The notes under the pieces were generated by a model. The model made no database searches, was not told where the DNA came from, and saw only the letters and a program-made list of their open reading frames with translations. A program made the translations under genes and the position numbers. Of a DNA stretch of 64,000 nt, positions 44,257 to 51,371 are shown piece after piece. Source of the stretch: Pseudomonas versuta (GTDB lineage Bacteria > Pseudomonadota > Gammaproteobacteria > Pseudomonadales > Pseudomonadaceae). Every line of letters starts with the position of its first letter. Position 1 is the first letter of the stretch. The stretch covers positions 186,001 to 250,000 of the forward strand of contig NZ_CP012676.1 of assembly GCF_001294575.1 (NCBI RefSeq), written 5' to 3'.

Positions 44257-45407
44257 GGTTGCACCGGTTGAACGCTGGTGAGCTCCGGTTCGCTCAAGAC
44301 TTCAACCCGTGAGCCCGGTTTGAGTCGCGACTGGCCATCGCTGACCAGGGTATCGCCCGGGTTGACGCCGCTGATGATGTTCAGCCCGGTGTCCTGATAC
44401 AGCAGTTGTACCGGCACGGTTTCGACCTTGTCGCCTACGGTGCGGTACACGAAATAATTGTCCAGGCCGCGCTGCACCACCTGAGGCGGTACCACTAAAG
44501 CATTGTGCGAAAGGCCGGTTTGAATCTCGATATTCACCAGTTGGCCGGGCCACAGGTTGTAGTCGGGGTTGTCGAACCGGGCCTTGACCTTGATCGTGCC
44601 GGTGGTTGCTGAAACCTGATTGTCGATCAGGCTCAAGCGGCCTTCGCCCAGGGGCGTGCCGCTGTGGCTGGAGTCGCCAACGAAGGCTTTGACCAGCGCC
44701 GGGTCTTTGGCATTCAGCAGGTTATGCAAGGTGGGGAGCAACTGTTGGGGCAGCGAAAACTCCACGGCAATCGGGTCGATCTGGGTGACGGAAAACAGCC
44801 CCTGGCTATCACTGACACGCAGGAAATTGCCCGGGTCGACCGCGCGAATCCCTACGCGGCCGGTCACTGGCGAGTGAATCTGCGTATACGACAATTGCAC
44901 CTGCGCCGCTGCAATCGAGGCCTGATTGCCTTGCGCGGTGGCTTTGAGCTGATTGACCAGGGCCTGTTGCTGGTCGAGGGTTTGTTTGGACACGCCGTTG
45001 TCGACACTGAGCAGCTGGTAGCGCTTGAGGTCGATCAGGGCGACTTGCAGCTGGGCCTGGTTTTGCCCCAGTTGGGCCTTGGCCTGATCGAGGCTGGCCT
45101 GGATCGAACGGTCATCCAGGGTTGCCAGCAGGTCACCGGCCTTGACGGTCTGGCCTTCCTTGACCAGCAGCCGGGTGAGGATGCCGTCGATTTGCGGGCG
45201 AATCATCACGCTGTGCAACGACAGTACAGCGCCTATGCCGCTGACATAATGCGGCACATCTTGCTGAGTAACCTGAACCACCCGGACCGGAATCGCCGTG
45301 CCGGCGGCGGGTTTGCCGGGGGCCGGGCGAGCCGACCACCAGACACCGCAACCGATCAGGGCAACCACAAGCGTGCCCAGCAAGATTTTTTTTGTTTGAG
45401 TGCGCAT
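44253..45407 (-). CDS. RND efflux periplasmic adaptor subunit (MdtA/MexM type)
   Basis: A protein of 384 residues. One N-terminal membrane segment (about 5-25), a lipoyl half (I-D-G-I-L-T-R-L-L-V-K-E-G-Q-T-V), a helical hairpin, the second lipoyl half (I-H-S-P-V-T-G-R-V-G-I-R) and a beta-barrel domain follow in the order usual for membrane fusion proteins. It links the pump to an outer-membrane channel. It is the first gene of a probable four-gene operon with pump, regulator and kinase. Confidence 0.92.
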   Translation of the reverse strand: MRTQTKKILLGTLVVALIGCGVWWSARPAPGKPAAGTAIPVRVVQVTQQDVPHYVSGIGAVLSLHSVMIRPQIDGILTRLLVKEGQTVKAGDLLATLDDRSIQASLDQAKAQLGQNQAQLQVALIDLKRYQLLSVDNGVSKQTLDQQQALVNQLKATAQGNQASIAAAQVQLSYTQIHSPVTGRVGIRAVDPGNFLRVSDSQGLFSVTQIDPIAVEFSLPQQLLPTLHNLLNAKDPALVKAFVGDSSHSGTPLGEGRLSLIDNQVSATTGTIKVKARFDNPDYNLWPGQLVNIEIQTGLSHNALVVPPQVVQRGLDNYFVYRTVGDKVETVPVQLLYQDTGLNIISGVNPGDTLVSDGQSRLKPGSRVEVLSEPELTSVQPVQP

Positions 45408-45455
45408 GCCGGATAGACGCCGTGTGCGTGGAATTAGGGGACGTTAAGGTTATAG

Positions 45456-45472
45456 CCGGTCAACCCGGTCAA
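45456..45472. promoter_or_regulatory. Direct repeat upstream of the RND operon
   Basis: CCGGTCAA occurs at 45456-45463 and again at 45465-45472, a nine-base period, about 50 bases before the adaptor start. OmpR-family regulators bind tandem direct repeats, so this may be the site of the operon's own regulator. No test of the match is possible here. Confidence 0.35.
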
Positions 45473-45602
45473 TAAAGTGACCGCAAACTGACATTACGGA
45501 CAGGCAGATAAAAATAGTGTTGTAGCGGTTAAGTAAACCGCCCCGGCGTCGATAGTTCTTTAAAGGGAGCACCTACGCGTTCCCATTCAAGGGGCGGTCA
45601 TT

Positions 45603-45944
45603 ATGAAAAACCTGGCGCTGGGTTTTGCAGCTTGCTCGATTTTCCTCCTTTCCAACCCGACCCAGGCTCAGGCCCTGATCGGCAGTGGCCAGATTCAGTT
45701 TCATGGCTCTATTGTCGAGCCGGCCTACGAGCTGGGGCTGGCCAGTCAAGTGGATTACGGTGAGACAGGCAAACTGATTGAAGTCGCGCCGGGTGTGGTC
45801 ATCGCCATGAATATGGCCTTGCGCAAAGGCCGTGGCAGTGAACCTCTGTATTCCATGTCTTTCACCGAGCTGAAAAATCCGCAAAACCCCGGTGCAAGCC
45901 TGTCGTCGGGGAAAAAAGGTGTGGTGACTATTTCCTACCGCTGA
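45603..45944 (+). CDS. Small fimbrillin-like exported protein without the usual cysteines
   Basis: A protein of 113 residues. The signal peptide probably ends at T-Q-A-Q-A. The mature start G-S-G-Q-I-Q-F-H-G-S-I-V-E-P-A-Y follows the type 1 fimbrial pattern G-x-I-x-F-x-G-x-I-V-x-x-x-C, but the Cys position and its later partner are absent, and the length is well below the usual 160-190. No chaperone or usher gene is near. It could be a reduced stand-alone Ig-fold protein. An AAGGGG site stands before the ATG. The family call is tentative. Confidence 0.65.
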   Translation: MKNLALGFAACSIFLLSNPTQAQALIGSGQIQFHGSIVEPAYELGLASQVDYGETGKLIEVAPGVVIAMNMALRKGRGSEPLYSMSFTELKNPQNPGASLSSGKKGVVTISYR

Positions 45945-46027
45945 GTGCTCCGCGGGGAAGGTCAGGCAGGTATACTGCGCGGTCTTGCGCCATCTGGCCT
46001 GATTTTCCCCCGTATTTCGGAGCTTTC

Positions 46028-46273
46028 ATGACTACTCCTACACCAACGACCGCTCCTGATGCCGTGGGCACTGAGCAGGTCGATAGCGAAACCGGCCTCG
46101 ACACCCCGAAAAAGCCGGTAATTCCTGCATTCACCTTTCCGTTCAAACCTTCCGAGTTCGCCAAGGCCAAGGCTGAAGGCCAGGCTTACTACCAGAAAAG
46201 CGGCCTGGGCGGTCACGACAAAACCCCGGGCGCTCCGCCGCACGGCACCCGTCGCACCATGGGCAAGCGCTGA
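46028..46273 (+). CDS. Conserved small protein of unknown function
   Basis: A protein of 81 residues, Pro- and Thr-rich at the start, with F-P-F-K-P-S-E-F-A-K-A-K-A-E-G in the middle and a basic tail ending R-R-T-M-G-K-R. It has no signal peptide or membrane segment. CGGAG stands seven bases before the ATG, and codon use matches its neighbours. I do not recognise a function. It is convergent with the acetyltransferase gene, whose stop lies four bases away. Confidence 0.65.
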   Translation: MTTPTPTTAPDAVGTEQVDSETGLDTPKKPVIPAFTFPFKPSEFAKAKAEGQAYYQKSGLGGHDKTPGAPPHGTRRTMGKR

Positions 46274-46277
46274 GTTT

Positions 46278-46751
46278 CTAAAGCGCCAGCTGTTGAACCA
46301 GCGTCATGCCATGTTTTTGGTACAGGTGCAGGGCCCGCTGATTGTGCGCCATGACTTTCAGGTCAACCCAGGCTTCATTGCGTTGGCGAAAAACTGCAAA
46401 AACATGGCGCAATAGTGCACCGCCCAATCCTCGGCCCTGCTGTCGGGGATGCACCACCAAATCCTTGAGGTAGGCGCTGGTCCAGGCCTGGGCAACCGCC
46501 ACTACCTCGCCTTCGAGCAGAACCACAAAGCACAGTTGCGGATCGTATTCGGCGTCATGGCGCAGGCAGTCCTGCCACTCTTGCAGCGGCGGCACACTGC
46601 CCTCGCCCTGGGCATAGCCTTGAACGAGCAAGTCATGCACGGGTTGCAGCAGCGCCGCATTGAGCGTTACCAGGGTGAACTCATCTGGCCACTGCGCTGG
46701 CTCCGGGGGATGGCTCAGGTCTTTGCGCAACAGCAGGCAGTGCTCGCTCAT
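46278..46751 (-). CDS. GNAT family N-acetyltransferase
   Basis: A protein of 157 residues. The acetyl-CoA loop R-Q-Q-G-R-G-L-G-G-A-L-L (Q/R-x-x-G-x-G/A) and the following N-Q-R-A-L-H-L-Y-Q-K-H-G-M are the GNAT motif A and B signatures. The acceptor is unknown. ATG at 46751 lies five bases after the cheV stop, so the two are probably co-transcribed; the longer frame reaching 46802 would overlap cheV and is not favoured. Confidence 0.83.
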   Translation of the reverse strand: MSEHCLLLRKDLSHPPEPAQWPDEFTLVTLNAALLQPVHDLLVQGYAQGEGSVPPLQEWQDCLRHDAEYDPQLCFVVLLEGEVVAVAQAWTSAYLKDLVVHPRQQGRGLGGALLRHVFAVFRQRNEAWVDLKVMAHNQRALHLYQKHGMTLVQQLAL

Positions 46752-46756
46752 CGAAC

Positions 46757-47656
46757 TCAATAACCCTGCTCGGCAACTGTACGAGCAGCCAGAATCAGGC
46801 ACTGGGTCAGCTCTGGTGACGAGAACTTGGTCAGCACCGCGTTGGCTCCGGCCAGGCGTGCTTTCTCGCTGTTCATCGCACTGTTCAACGAGGTGTGCAG
46901 CAGCACATAAAGATGTGCGAAGTCCGGGGTTTCACGCACGGTACGGGTGAAGGAATAGCCATCCATCTCTGACATTTCGATGTCTGATACCACGACGTTG
47001 ATTTGCTCCGGCGTACCCTGCAGCTCCAGCAGCCGCTCGATGGCCTCCCTGGCGCTGCGTGCCGTGTGGCAATGCAGTCCCAGGTTGCGCAAGGTAATCA
47101 CCGACTGTTGCAGCGCGACCTGACTGTCATCGACCACCAGAATCCGGGCGCCGGCCAGCAGTTTGCTGTCTTCGCGGCTCAGGGCTTCGGTGAGGGCTTC
47201 AACCCTGGCGGGGGTGATGCCATGAATCACCTTTTCGATATCCAGTACCTGCACCAGCGCGCCGTCGACCTGGGTTACCCCGGTAATGTACGAGCGCTTG
47301 CCCGAGCCATAGGGTGGCGGGCGAATGTCGGTGCTCAGGCAGTGCACGATTTTGCTCACAGCCTGGACGTGAAGCCCCTGTTTGGAGCGACTGACATCGG
47401 TCACGATCAGGCAGCCGCCTTCGGGATCAAGCAGCGGTTGTTCGCCGATGGCACGGCTCAGGTCGATCACTGTCAGCGATGCGCCGCGCAGGACTGCAAC
47501 GCCTTTCACGTGGGGGTGCGACTCGGGCATTTTGGTCAGCGCGGGGCAGGGAATGATTTCACTGACCTTCAACAGATTGATCGCCATCAGCTTGCCGCTG
47601 CGCAAAGTGAACAGCAGAAGCGATAGTGAATCTGCGCGAGCGTTGTTCGATGACAT
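46757..47656 (-). CDS. Chemotaxis coupling protein CheV
   Basis: A protein of 299 residues with a CheW-like domain (about 10-155) and a receiver domain (about 170-299) whose phospho-acceptor is Asp225 in V-V-S-D-I-E-M-S-E-M-D-G. CheV couples receptors to CheA and adapts by phosphorylation. It is an orphan here, away from any che operon, as is common for the several cheV copies of Pseudomonas. Confidence 0.92.
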   Translation of the reverse strand: MSSNNARADSLSLLLFTLRSGKLMAINLLKVSEIIPCPALTKMPESHPHVKGVAVLRGASLTVIDLSRAIGEQPLLDPEGGCLIVTDVSRSKQGLHVQAVSKIVHCLSTDIRPPPYGSGKRSYITGVTQVDGALVQVLDIEKVIHGITPARVEALTEALSREDSKLLAGARILVVDDSQVALQQSVITLRNLGLHCHTARSAREAIERLLELQGTPEQINVVVSDIEMSEMDGYSFTRTVRETPDFAHLYVLLHTSLNSAMNSEKARLAGANAVLTKFSSPELTQCLILAARTVAEQGY

Positions 47657-47728
47657 AAAAACCTTCTGGAAGGGGGCAGTGATACGGGGTTATCGACCTG
47701 AAACCGGAATTCTGTAATTGCCGCAACC

Positions 47729-47827
47729 CGTAGTCGCTGACGAGGCACGAGGCTGCGATAAGGGCCGCAGGACCTTCAGCATCCCGGGGTCGCTGCGCAA
47801 CCCATCGCAGCCTCGTCAGCGACTACG
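47729..47827. repeat. Large extragenic inverted repeat after norR
   Basis: CGTAGTCGCTGACGAGGC (47729-47746) and its exact reverse complement at 47810-47827 give 18-base arms around a 63-base loop that repeats GAGGCTGCGA-type sequence. It begins one base beyond the norR stop and may act as a leftward transcription end. It looks like a paired REP (BIME-like) element. Confidence 0.65.
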
Positions 47828-47828
47828 G

Positions 47829-49373
47829 TTATTTCAACCCCAGCCGCCTGGCCATCCGCCCCATGTTGGCGCGGTCCAGCCCCAGTTCCCGGGCCGCACT
47901 GGCCCAGTTGTGTTGATGGCGCTCAAGGCAGGCGCTGATGAGCTGGCGCTGATAGTTCTCGGTGGCCAGGCGCAAATCGCCCACGGCGTCCGGCACGGCC
48001 TGGGGCTTGACCACTGCAGGTTCGGTGGTGGTCGTGGGCAAATCCAGATCGGCTGCGGTCAATGTCAGGATCCGTGGCCGCGGATTGCAACGGCCAAGGG
48101 CCTTGAGTGCGCTGCGGCCGATCAAGTGCTCCAGTTCACGCACGTTGCCCGGCCAGTCGTAATGCAGCAGGGCGGCCTGTGCATCCGGACTCAGGCGCAA
48201 GCTGCCCAACCCCATGCGTGAACGGTTCTGCTCCAGGAAAAAACCGCTCAACAGCAGTACGTCGCGCCCGCGTTCCCGCAGGGCGGGCACCTTGAGCGGA
48301 TAAACACTCAAGCGATGGTAAAAATCGGCACGGTAACGGCCGGCACGTACTTCTTCAGCCAGATCGCGGTTGGTGGCGGCGATCAGCCGCACATCGACCT
48401 GATGCTCCTGATCCGACCCCAGTCGCTGTAGCTGCCCGCTTTGCAGCACGCGCAGCAGCTTGGCCTGCACCGTCAGCGACAGCTCGCCCACCTCATCCAG
48501 AAACAGGCTGGCGCCATTGGCCAGTTCAAACTTGCCCCGTCGGTCCTGAGTCGCGCCGGTGAAGGCGCCACGCACATGGCCGAACAGCTCGCTTTCAACC
48601 AGGGTGTCGGGCAGGGCGGCGCAGTTGAGGCTGATCAGCGGCTTTTCGGCCCGGGGCGAAGCGGCATGAATCGCCTGGGCGACCAGCTCTTTGCCGACCC
48701 CGGTTTCGCCCGTGATCAGCACGGTCAGGTCGCTGCCGCCCACCAAGGCGATTTCTTCGAGCAGGCGTTTGTGGGGTTTGCTTTGCCCGATCAACTCTTT
48801 ATTCGGTGCGCCGTGGGCCTGTCGATAGAGTTCGGCCTTTTGCTGCTCATCTTCGACCCGTGACGCCAGACGCTCGATACGCCGGGCCACGTTAACCGTG
48901 GCCGCGGCCAGGCTGGCAAAGGCCTGCAGGTCATCGAGGTCGATGGGTTCAAAGCGTTTGCAATCCAGTGCATCGAGGGTCAGGAGGCCCCATGGCCGCT
49001 CCTCGACAAACAACGGGCAGCCCATGCAGTCATGCACCTCAAGATGTTCGGCCAGGCCGTCGACCAGGCCGTCATAGGGGTCGGGCAGTTCGCAGTCGCT
49101 GGGGAAGCGCGTTGGCCCCGGGCTGCTGAGCAGGGCTTCAAAGCGCGGGTGTTCGCTGATTCTGAAGCGCCGACCCAGCGTGTCGAGACTCAAACCGTCA
49201 ACGGCCAGCGGCACCAGCCATTCGCCGTCCAGCCGTAGCAGGGCGGCGGCGTCGCACGGCAACACGGCACGCAGCGCTTGCAGCAGGCGCCGGTAGCGTT
49301 CGCCCTCGGGCAGATCCCGGGACAGGTCGGCAACCAGGGGCAGTAGGGCAGTTAGCAGCGATTTTGCAGTCAT
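47829..49373 (-). CDS. norR: NorR/FhpR-type nitric oxide-responsive sigma-54 activator
   Basis: A protein of 514 residues: a GAF sensor (about 1-165), an AAA+ domain with Walker A G-E-T-G-V-G-K-E at 222-229 and the sigma-54-contacting G-A-F-T-G-A at 269-274, and a Fis-type helix-turn-helix at the end. His114 and Cys116 (H-D-C), Tyr100-Asp101 and Asp134 occupy the places of the residues that hold the NO-sensing iron in E. coli NorR. It is divergent from hmp, with three NorR boxes between them, one covering its own start codon. The P. aeruginosa counterpart is FhpR. GAGG before ATG 49373 supports this start. Confidence 0.93.
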   Translation of the reverse strand: MTAKSLLTALLPLVADLSRDLPEGERYRRLLQALRAVLPCDAAALLRLDGEWLVPLAVDGLSLDTLGRRFRISEHPRFEALLSSPGPTRFPSDCELPDPYDGLVDGLAEHLEVHDCMGCPLFVEERPWGLLTLDALDCKRFEPIDLDDLQAFASLAAATVNVARRIERLASRVEDEQQKAELYRQAHGAPNKELIGQSKPHKRLLEEIALVGGSDLTVLITGETGVGKELVAQAIHAASPRAEKPLISLNCAALPDTLVESELFGHVRGAFTGATQDRRGKFELANGASLFLDEVGELSLTVQAKLLRVLQSGQLQRLGSDQEHQVDVRLIAATNRDLAEEVRAGRYRADFYHRLSVYPLKVPALRERGRDVLLLSGFFLEQNRSRMGLGSLRLSPDAQAALLHYDWPGNVRELEHLIGRSALKALGRCNPRPRILTLTAADLDLPTTTTEPAVVKPQAVPDAVGDLRLATENYQRQLISACLERHQHNWASAARELGLDRANMGRMARRLGLK

Positions 49374-49379
49374 ATTGAC
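49369..49379. promoter_or_regulatory. NorR box 1 (GT-N7-AC)
   Basis: GTCATATTGAC matches the GT-(N7)-AC NorR enhancer core and is an imperfect palindrome. It overlaps the norR start codon (49371-49373), which suggests autoregulation. Confidence 0.75.
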
Positions 49380-49387
49380 CTCATCTA

Positions 49388-49398
49388 GTCGATATGAC
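49388..49398. promoter_or_regulatory. NorR box 2 (GT-N7-AC)
   Basis: GTCGATATGAC matches GT-(N7)-AC, 19 bases after box 1 (start to start). Confidence 0.75.
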
Positions 49399-49413
49399 TC
49401 TAGTACAGGGCGG

Positions 49414-49424
49414 GTCATAATGAC
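49414..49424. promoter_or_regulatory. NorR box 3 (GT-N7-AC)
   Basis: GTCATAATGAC matches GT-(N7)-AC, 26 bases after box 2. An A/T-rich stretch suited to bending follows up to the -24 element. Confidence 0.75.
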
Positions 49425-49465
49425 AATCTGGTTTTTAAACTATTGTTTTTAAAGAGTTTTTTAGT

Positions 49466-49481
49466 TGGCACGAATACTGAT
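49466..49481 (+). promoter_or_regulatory. Sigma-54 (-24/-12) promoter of hmp
   Basis: TGGCACG, four bases and CTGAT compare with the consensus TGGCACG-N4-TTGCW. The -24 half is exact, the -12 half is weak. It lies 40 bases before the hmp ATG and downstream of the three NorR boxes. Confidence 0.65.
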
Positions 49482-49521
49482 AGGTAACGGGTATTAGTCT
49501 ACGTGCTCAGGAGTCAACCTT

Positions 49522-50691
49522 ATGCTTACTGCTCAGGATCGTGCCATCGTCAAATCCACTGTGCCGCTGCTCGAAAGCGGCGGTGAAGCCTTGATCACCC
49601 ACTTCTACCGCATGATGCTCTCGGAGCATCCCGAAGTCCGTTCGATGTTCAATCAGGCCAACCAGGCCAGTGGTGATCAGCCGCGAGCGCTGGCCACCGG
49701 TGTCTTGATGTATGCGCGGCACATTGATCAGCTCGACCAGTTGGGCGACCTGGTGGCCCGAATTATCAACAAGCATGTTGCTCTGCAAATTCTTCCGGAG
49801 CATTACCCCATCGTCGGCAGCTGCCTGTTGCGCGCCATCGAAGAGGTGCTGGGCAGTGATATCGCAACCCCGCAAGTACTGGCAGCCTGGGGCGCGGCCT
49901 ATAACCAGCTGGCCGACATCCTGATCGGTGCCGAGGCTGCGATCTACGACGAAAAGGCTGCAGCGCCCGGTGGCTGGCGTGGCGGGCGTGAATTCACATT
50001 GGTCTCCAGGGTTCAGGAGAGTGCCGAAATCACCTCGTTCTACTTCCGCCCGGTGGATCAGCAAGCGATTCTTGATTGCGCGCCAGGCCAGTACATAGGC
50101 CTCAAGCTGATCATTGATGGTGAGGAAGTGCGTCGCAATTATTCGCTGTCGGCTCTGGCCCAGGCCGGACACTACCGCATCAGCGTCAAGCGTGAGGCAG
50201 GCGGGGTGGTCTCGAACTTCCTGCATGATCGCCTGCACGTCGGCGACACCCTGGAACTGTTCCCGCCAGCAGGCGAGTTCACCCTGGCCCCCAGTGACAA
50301 ACCCCTGGTACTGATCAGCGGCGGCGTGGGCATTACCCCGACCCTGCCCATGCTGGAGGCCGCACTGGCCACACAGCGCCCGATCCACTTTATCCACTGC
50401 GCCCGCAATGCCGACGTGCATGCATTCCGTACCTGGGTCGACGACCTGGCGGCGCAGCACCCGCAGTTGCAGCGCTTCTATTGCTACGCCGAACAGGGCG
50501 AGCCGGCAGACCACGTCGGCCTGTTGACCGAAGACGTACTGGCCCGCTGGTTGCCTGCCGATCGTGATCTGGATGCCTACTTCCTGGGCCCTAAAGGCTT
50601 CATGGGAGCGGTCAAGCGTCAGCTCAAGGCACTGGGCGTGCCTGAGAACCAAAGCCGTTACGAATTCTTTGGCCCGGCAGCAGCCCTGTAG
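49522..50691 (+). CDS. hmp: Flavohaemoglobin, nitric oxide dioxygenase
   Basis: A protein of 389 residues that turns NO and oxygen into nitrate with NADPH. The globin domain (1-138) has Tyr29, proximal His85 and Tyr95 at the same positions as E. coli Hmp. A ferredoxin-reductase-type FAD domain (R-R-N-Y-S-L-S, about 200-210) and an NAD domain (I-S-G-G-V-G-I-T-P-T) follow. AGGAG stands before the ATG. The divergent NorR-type activator and sigma-54 promoter imply induction by NO. In P. aeruginosa the counterpart is fhp. Confidence 0.96.
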   Translation: MLTAQDRAIVKSTVPLLESGGEALITHFYRMMLSEHPEVRSMFNQANQASGDQPRALATGVLMYARHIDQLDQLGDLVARIINKHVALQILPEHYPIVGSCLLRAIEEVLGSDIATPQVLAAWGAAYNQLADILIGAEAAIYDEKAAAPGGWRGGREFTLVSRVQESAEITSFYFRPVDQQAILDCAPGQYIGLKLIIDGEEVRRNYSLSALAQAGHYRISVKREAGGVVSNFLHDRLHVGDTLELFPPAGEFTLAPSDKPLVLISGGVGITPTLPMLEAALATQRPIHFIHCARNADVHAFRTWVDDLAAQHPQLQRFYCYAEQGEPADHVGLLTEDVLARWLPADRDLDAYFLGPKGFMGAVKRQLKALGVPENQSRYEFFGPAAAL

Positions 50692-50705
50692 GCGCGAACC
50701 ATGGC

Positions 50706-50753
50706 TGTAGGAGCGAGCTGTTTATAAAGCTCGCGAGCAAGCTCGCTCCTACA
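50706..50753. repeat. REP palindrome between hmp and dsbB
   Basis: TGTAGGAGCGAGCT (50706-50719) and AGCTCGCTCCTACA (50740-50753) are exact 14-base arms, the classical Pseudomonas extragenic palindrome. A single half-site of the same 14 bases occurs at 62025. Confidence 0.8.
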
Positions 50754-50811
50754 GAGGGGCAGGTCTGGGTGTAAACTGCGGGTTTTACATACTCAGGCAA
50801 AAGGATGCGGG

Positions 50812-51321
50812 ATGACGGATGACATGATGCGATTGGGCCCGGAGAAGCGCTTTCTGGTCCTGCTGGGGCTGATCTGCCTGGCACTGATCGGCGGCGCGCT
50901 GTACATGCAGATCGTGCTCGGCGAGGCGCCTTGCCCGCTGTGCATCCTGCAACGTTATGCCCTGCTGCTGATCGCGATCTTTTCCTTTATGGGTGCGGCG
51001 ATGCCTACCCGGCGCAGCATGACGGTGTTTGAAGTGCTGGTGGTGCTCAGTGCCATCGGCGGGATCGTTGCTGCGGCGCGGCACGTCTTTATCCTGGCTA
51101 ACCCGGCGGTGAGCTGCGGCATTGATGTGCTGCAACCGATCGTGGATGGTCTGCCGCTGGCGACCCTCTTCCCGCTGGGCTTTCAGGTCGACGGGTTCTG
51201 CTCCACCCCATACCCGCCGGTGTTTGGCCTGTCACTAGCGCAATGGGCGCTGGTGGCCTTTGTGCTGACCGCCGTGCTGGTACCACTGGGAATTTATCGC
51301 AATCGCAACAAAACGGCCTGA
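50812..51321 (+). CDS. dsbB: Disulfide bond formation protein DsbB
   Basis: An inner-membrane protein of 169 residues with four spans. The quinone-linked pair is Cys41/Cys44 (C-P-L-C) and the periplasmic pair Cys102/Cys130. It reoxidises DsbA and passes electrons to quinones. AAGGAT stands before the first ATG; two more in-frame ATGs at 50821 and 50824 are alternatives. It stands between a REP palindrome and a strong terminator. Confidence 0.95.
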   Translation: MTDDMMRLGPEKRFLVLLGLICLALIGGALYMQIVLGEAPCPLCILQRYALLLIAIFSFMGAAMPTRRSMTVFEVLVVLSAIGGIVAAARHVFILANPAVSCGIDVLQPIVDGLPLATLFPLGFQVDGFCSTPYPPVFGLSLAQWALVAFVLTAVLVPLGIYRNRNKTA

Positions 51322-51333
51322 GTCAGAGTGATC

Positions 51334-51371
51334 GCCCCGTACTTCTGTCTTGAAGTACGGGGCATTTTTTG
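51334..51371 (+). terminator. Terminator after dsbB
   Basis: GCCCCGTACTTC and GAAGTACGGGGC are perfect 12-base arms around a six-base loop, followed by ATTTTTT. Confidence 0.9.

Noticed and set aside
43006..44271. Open frame of about 421 codons on the plus strand
   Set aside because: Antisense to the RND pump and rich in His, Gln and Arg, as expected for a mirror frame.
50706..50753. CRISPR-like repeat
   Set aside because: The palindromes in this window are single extragenic elements, not evenly spaced direct repeats with unique spacers; no cas gene is present.
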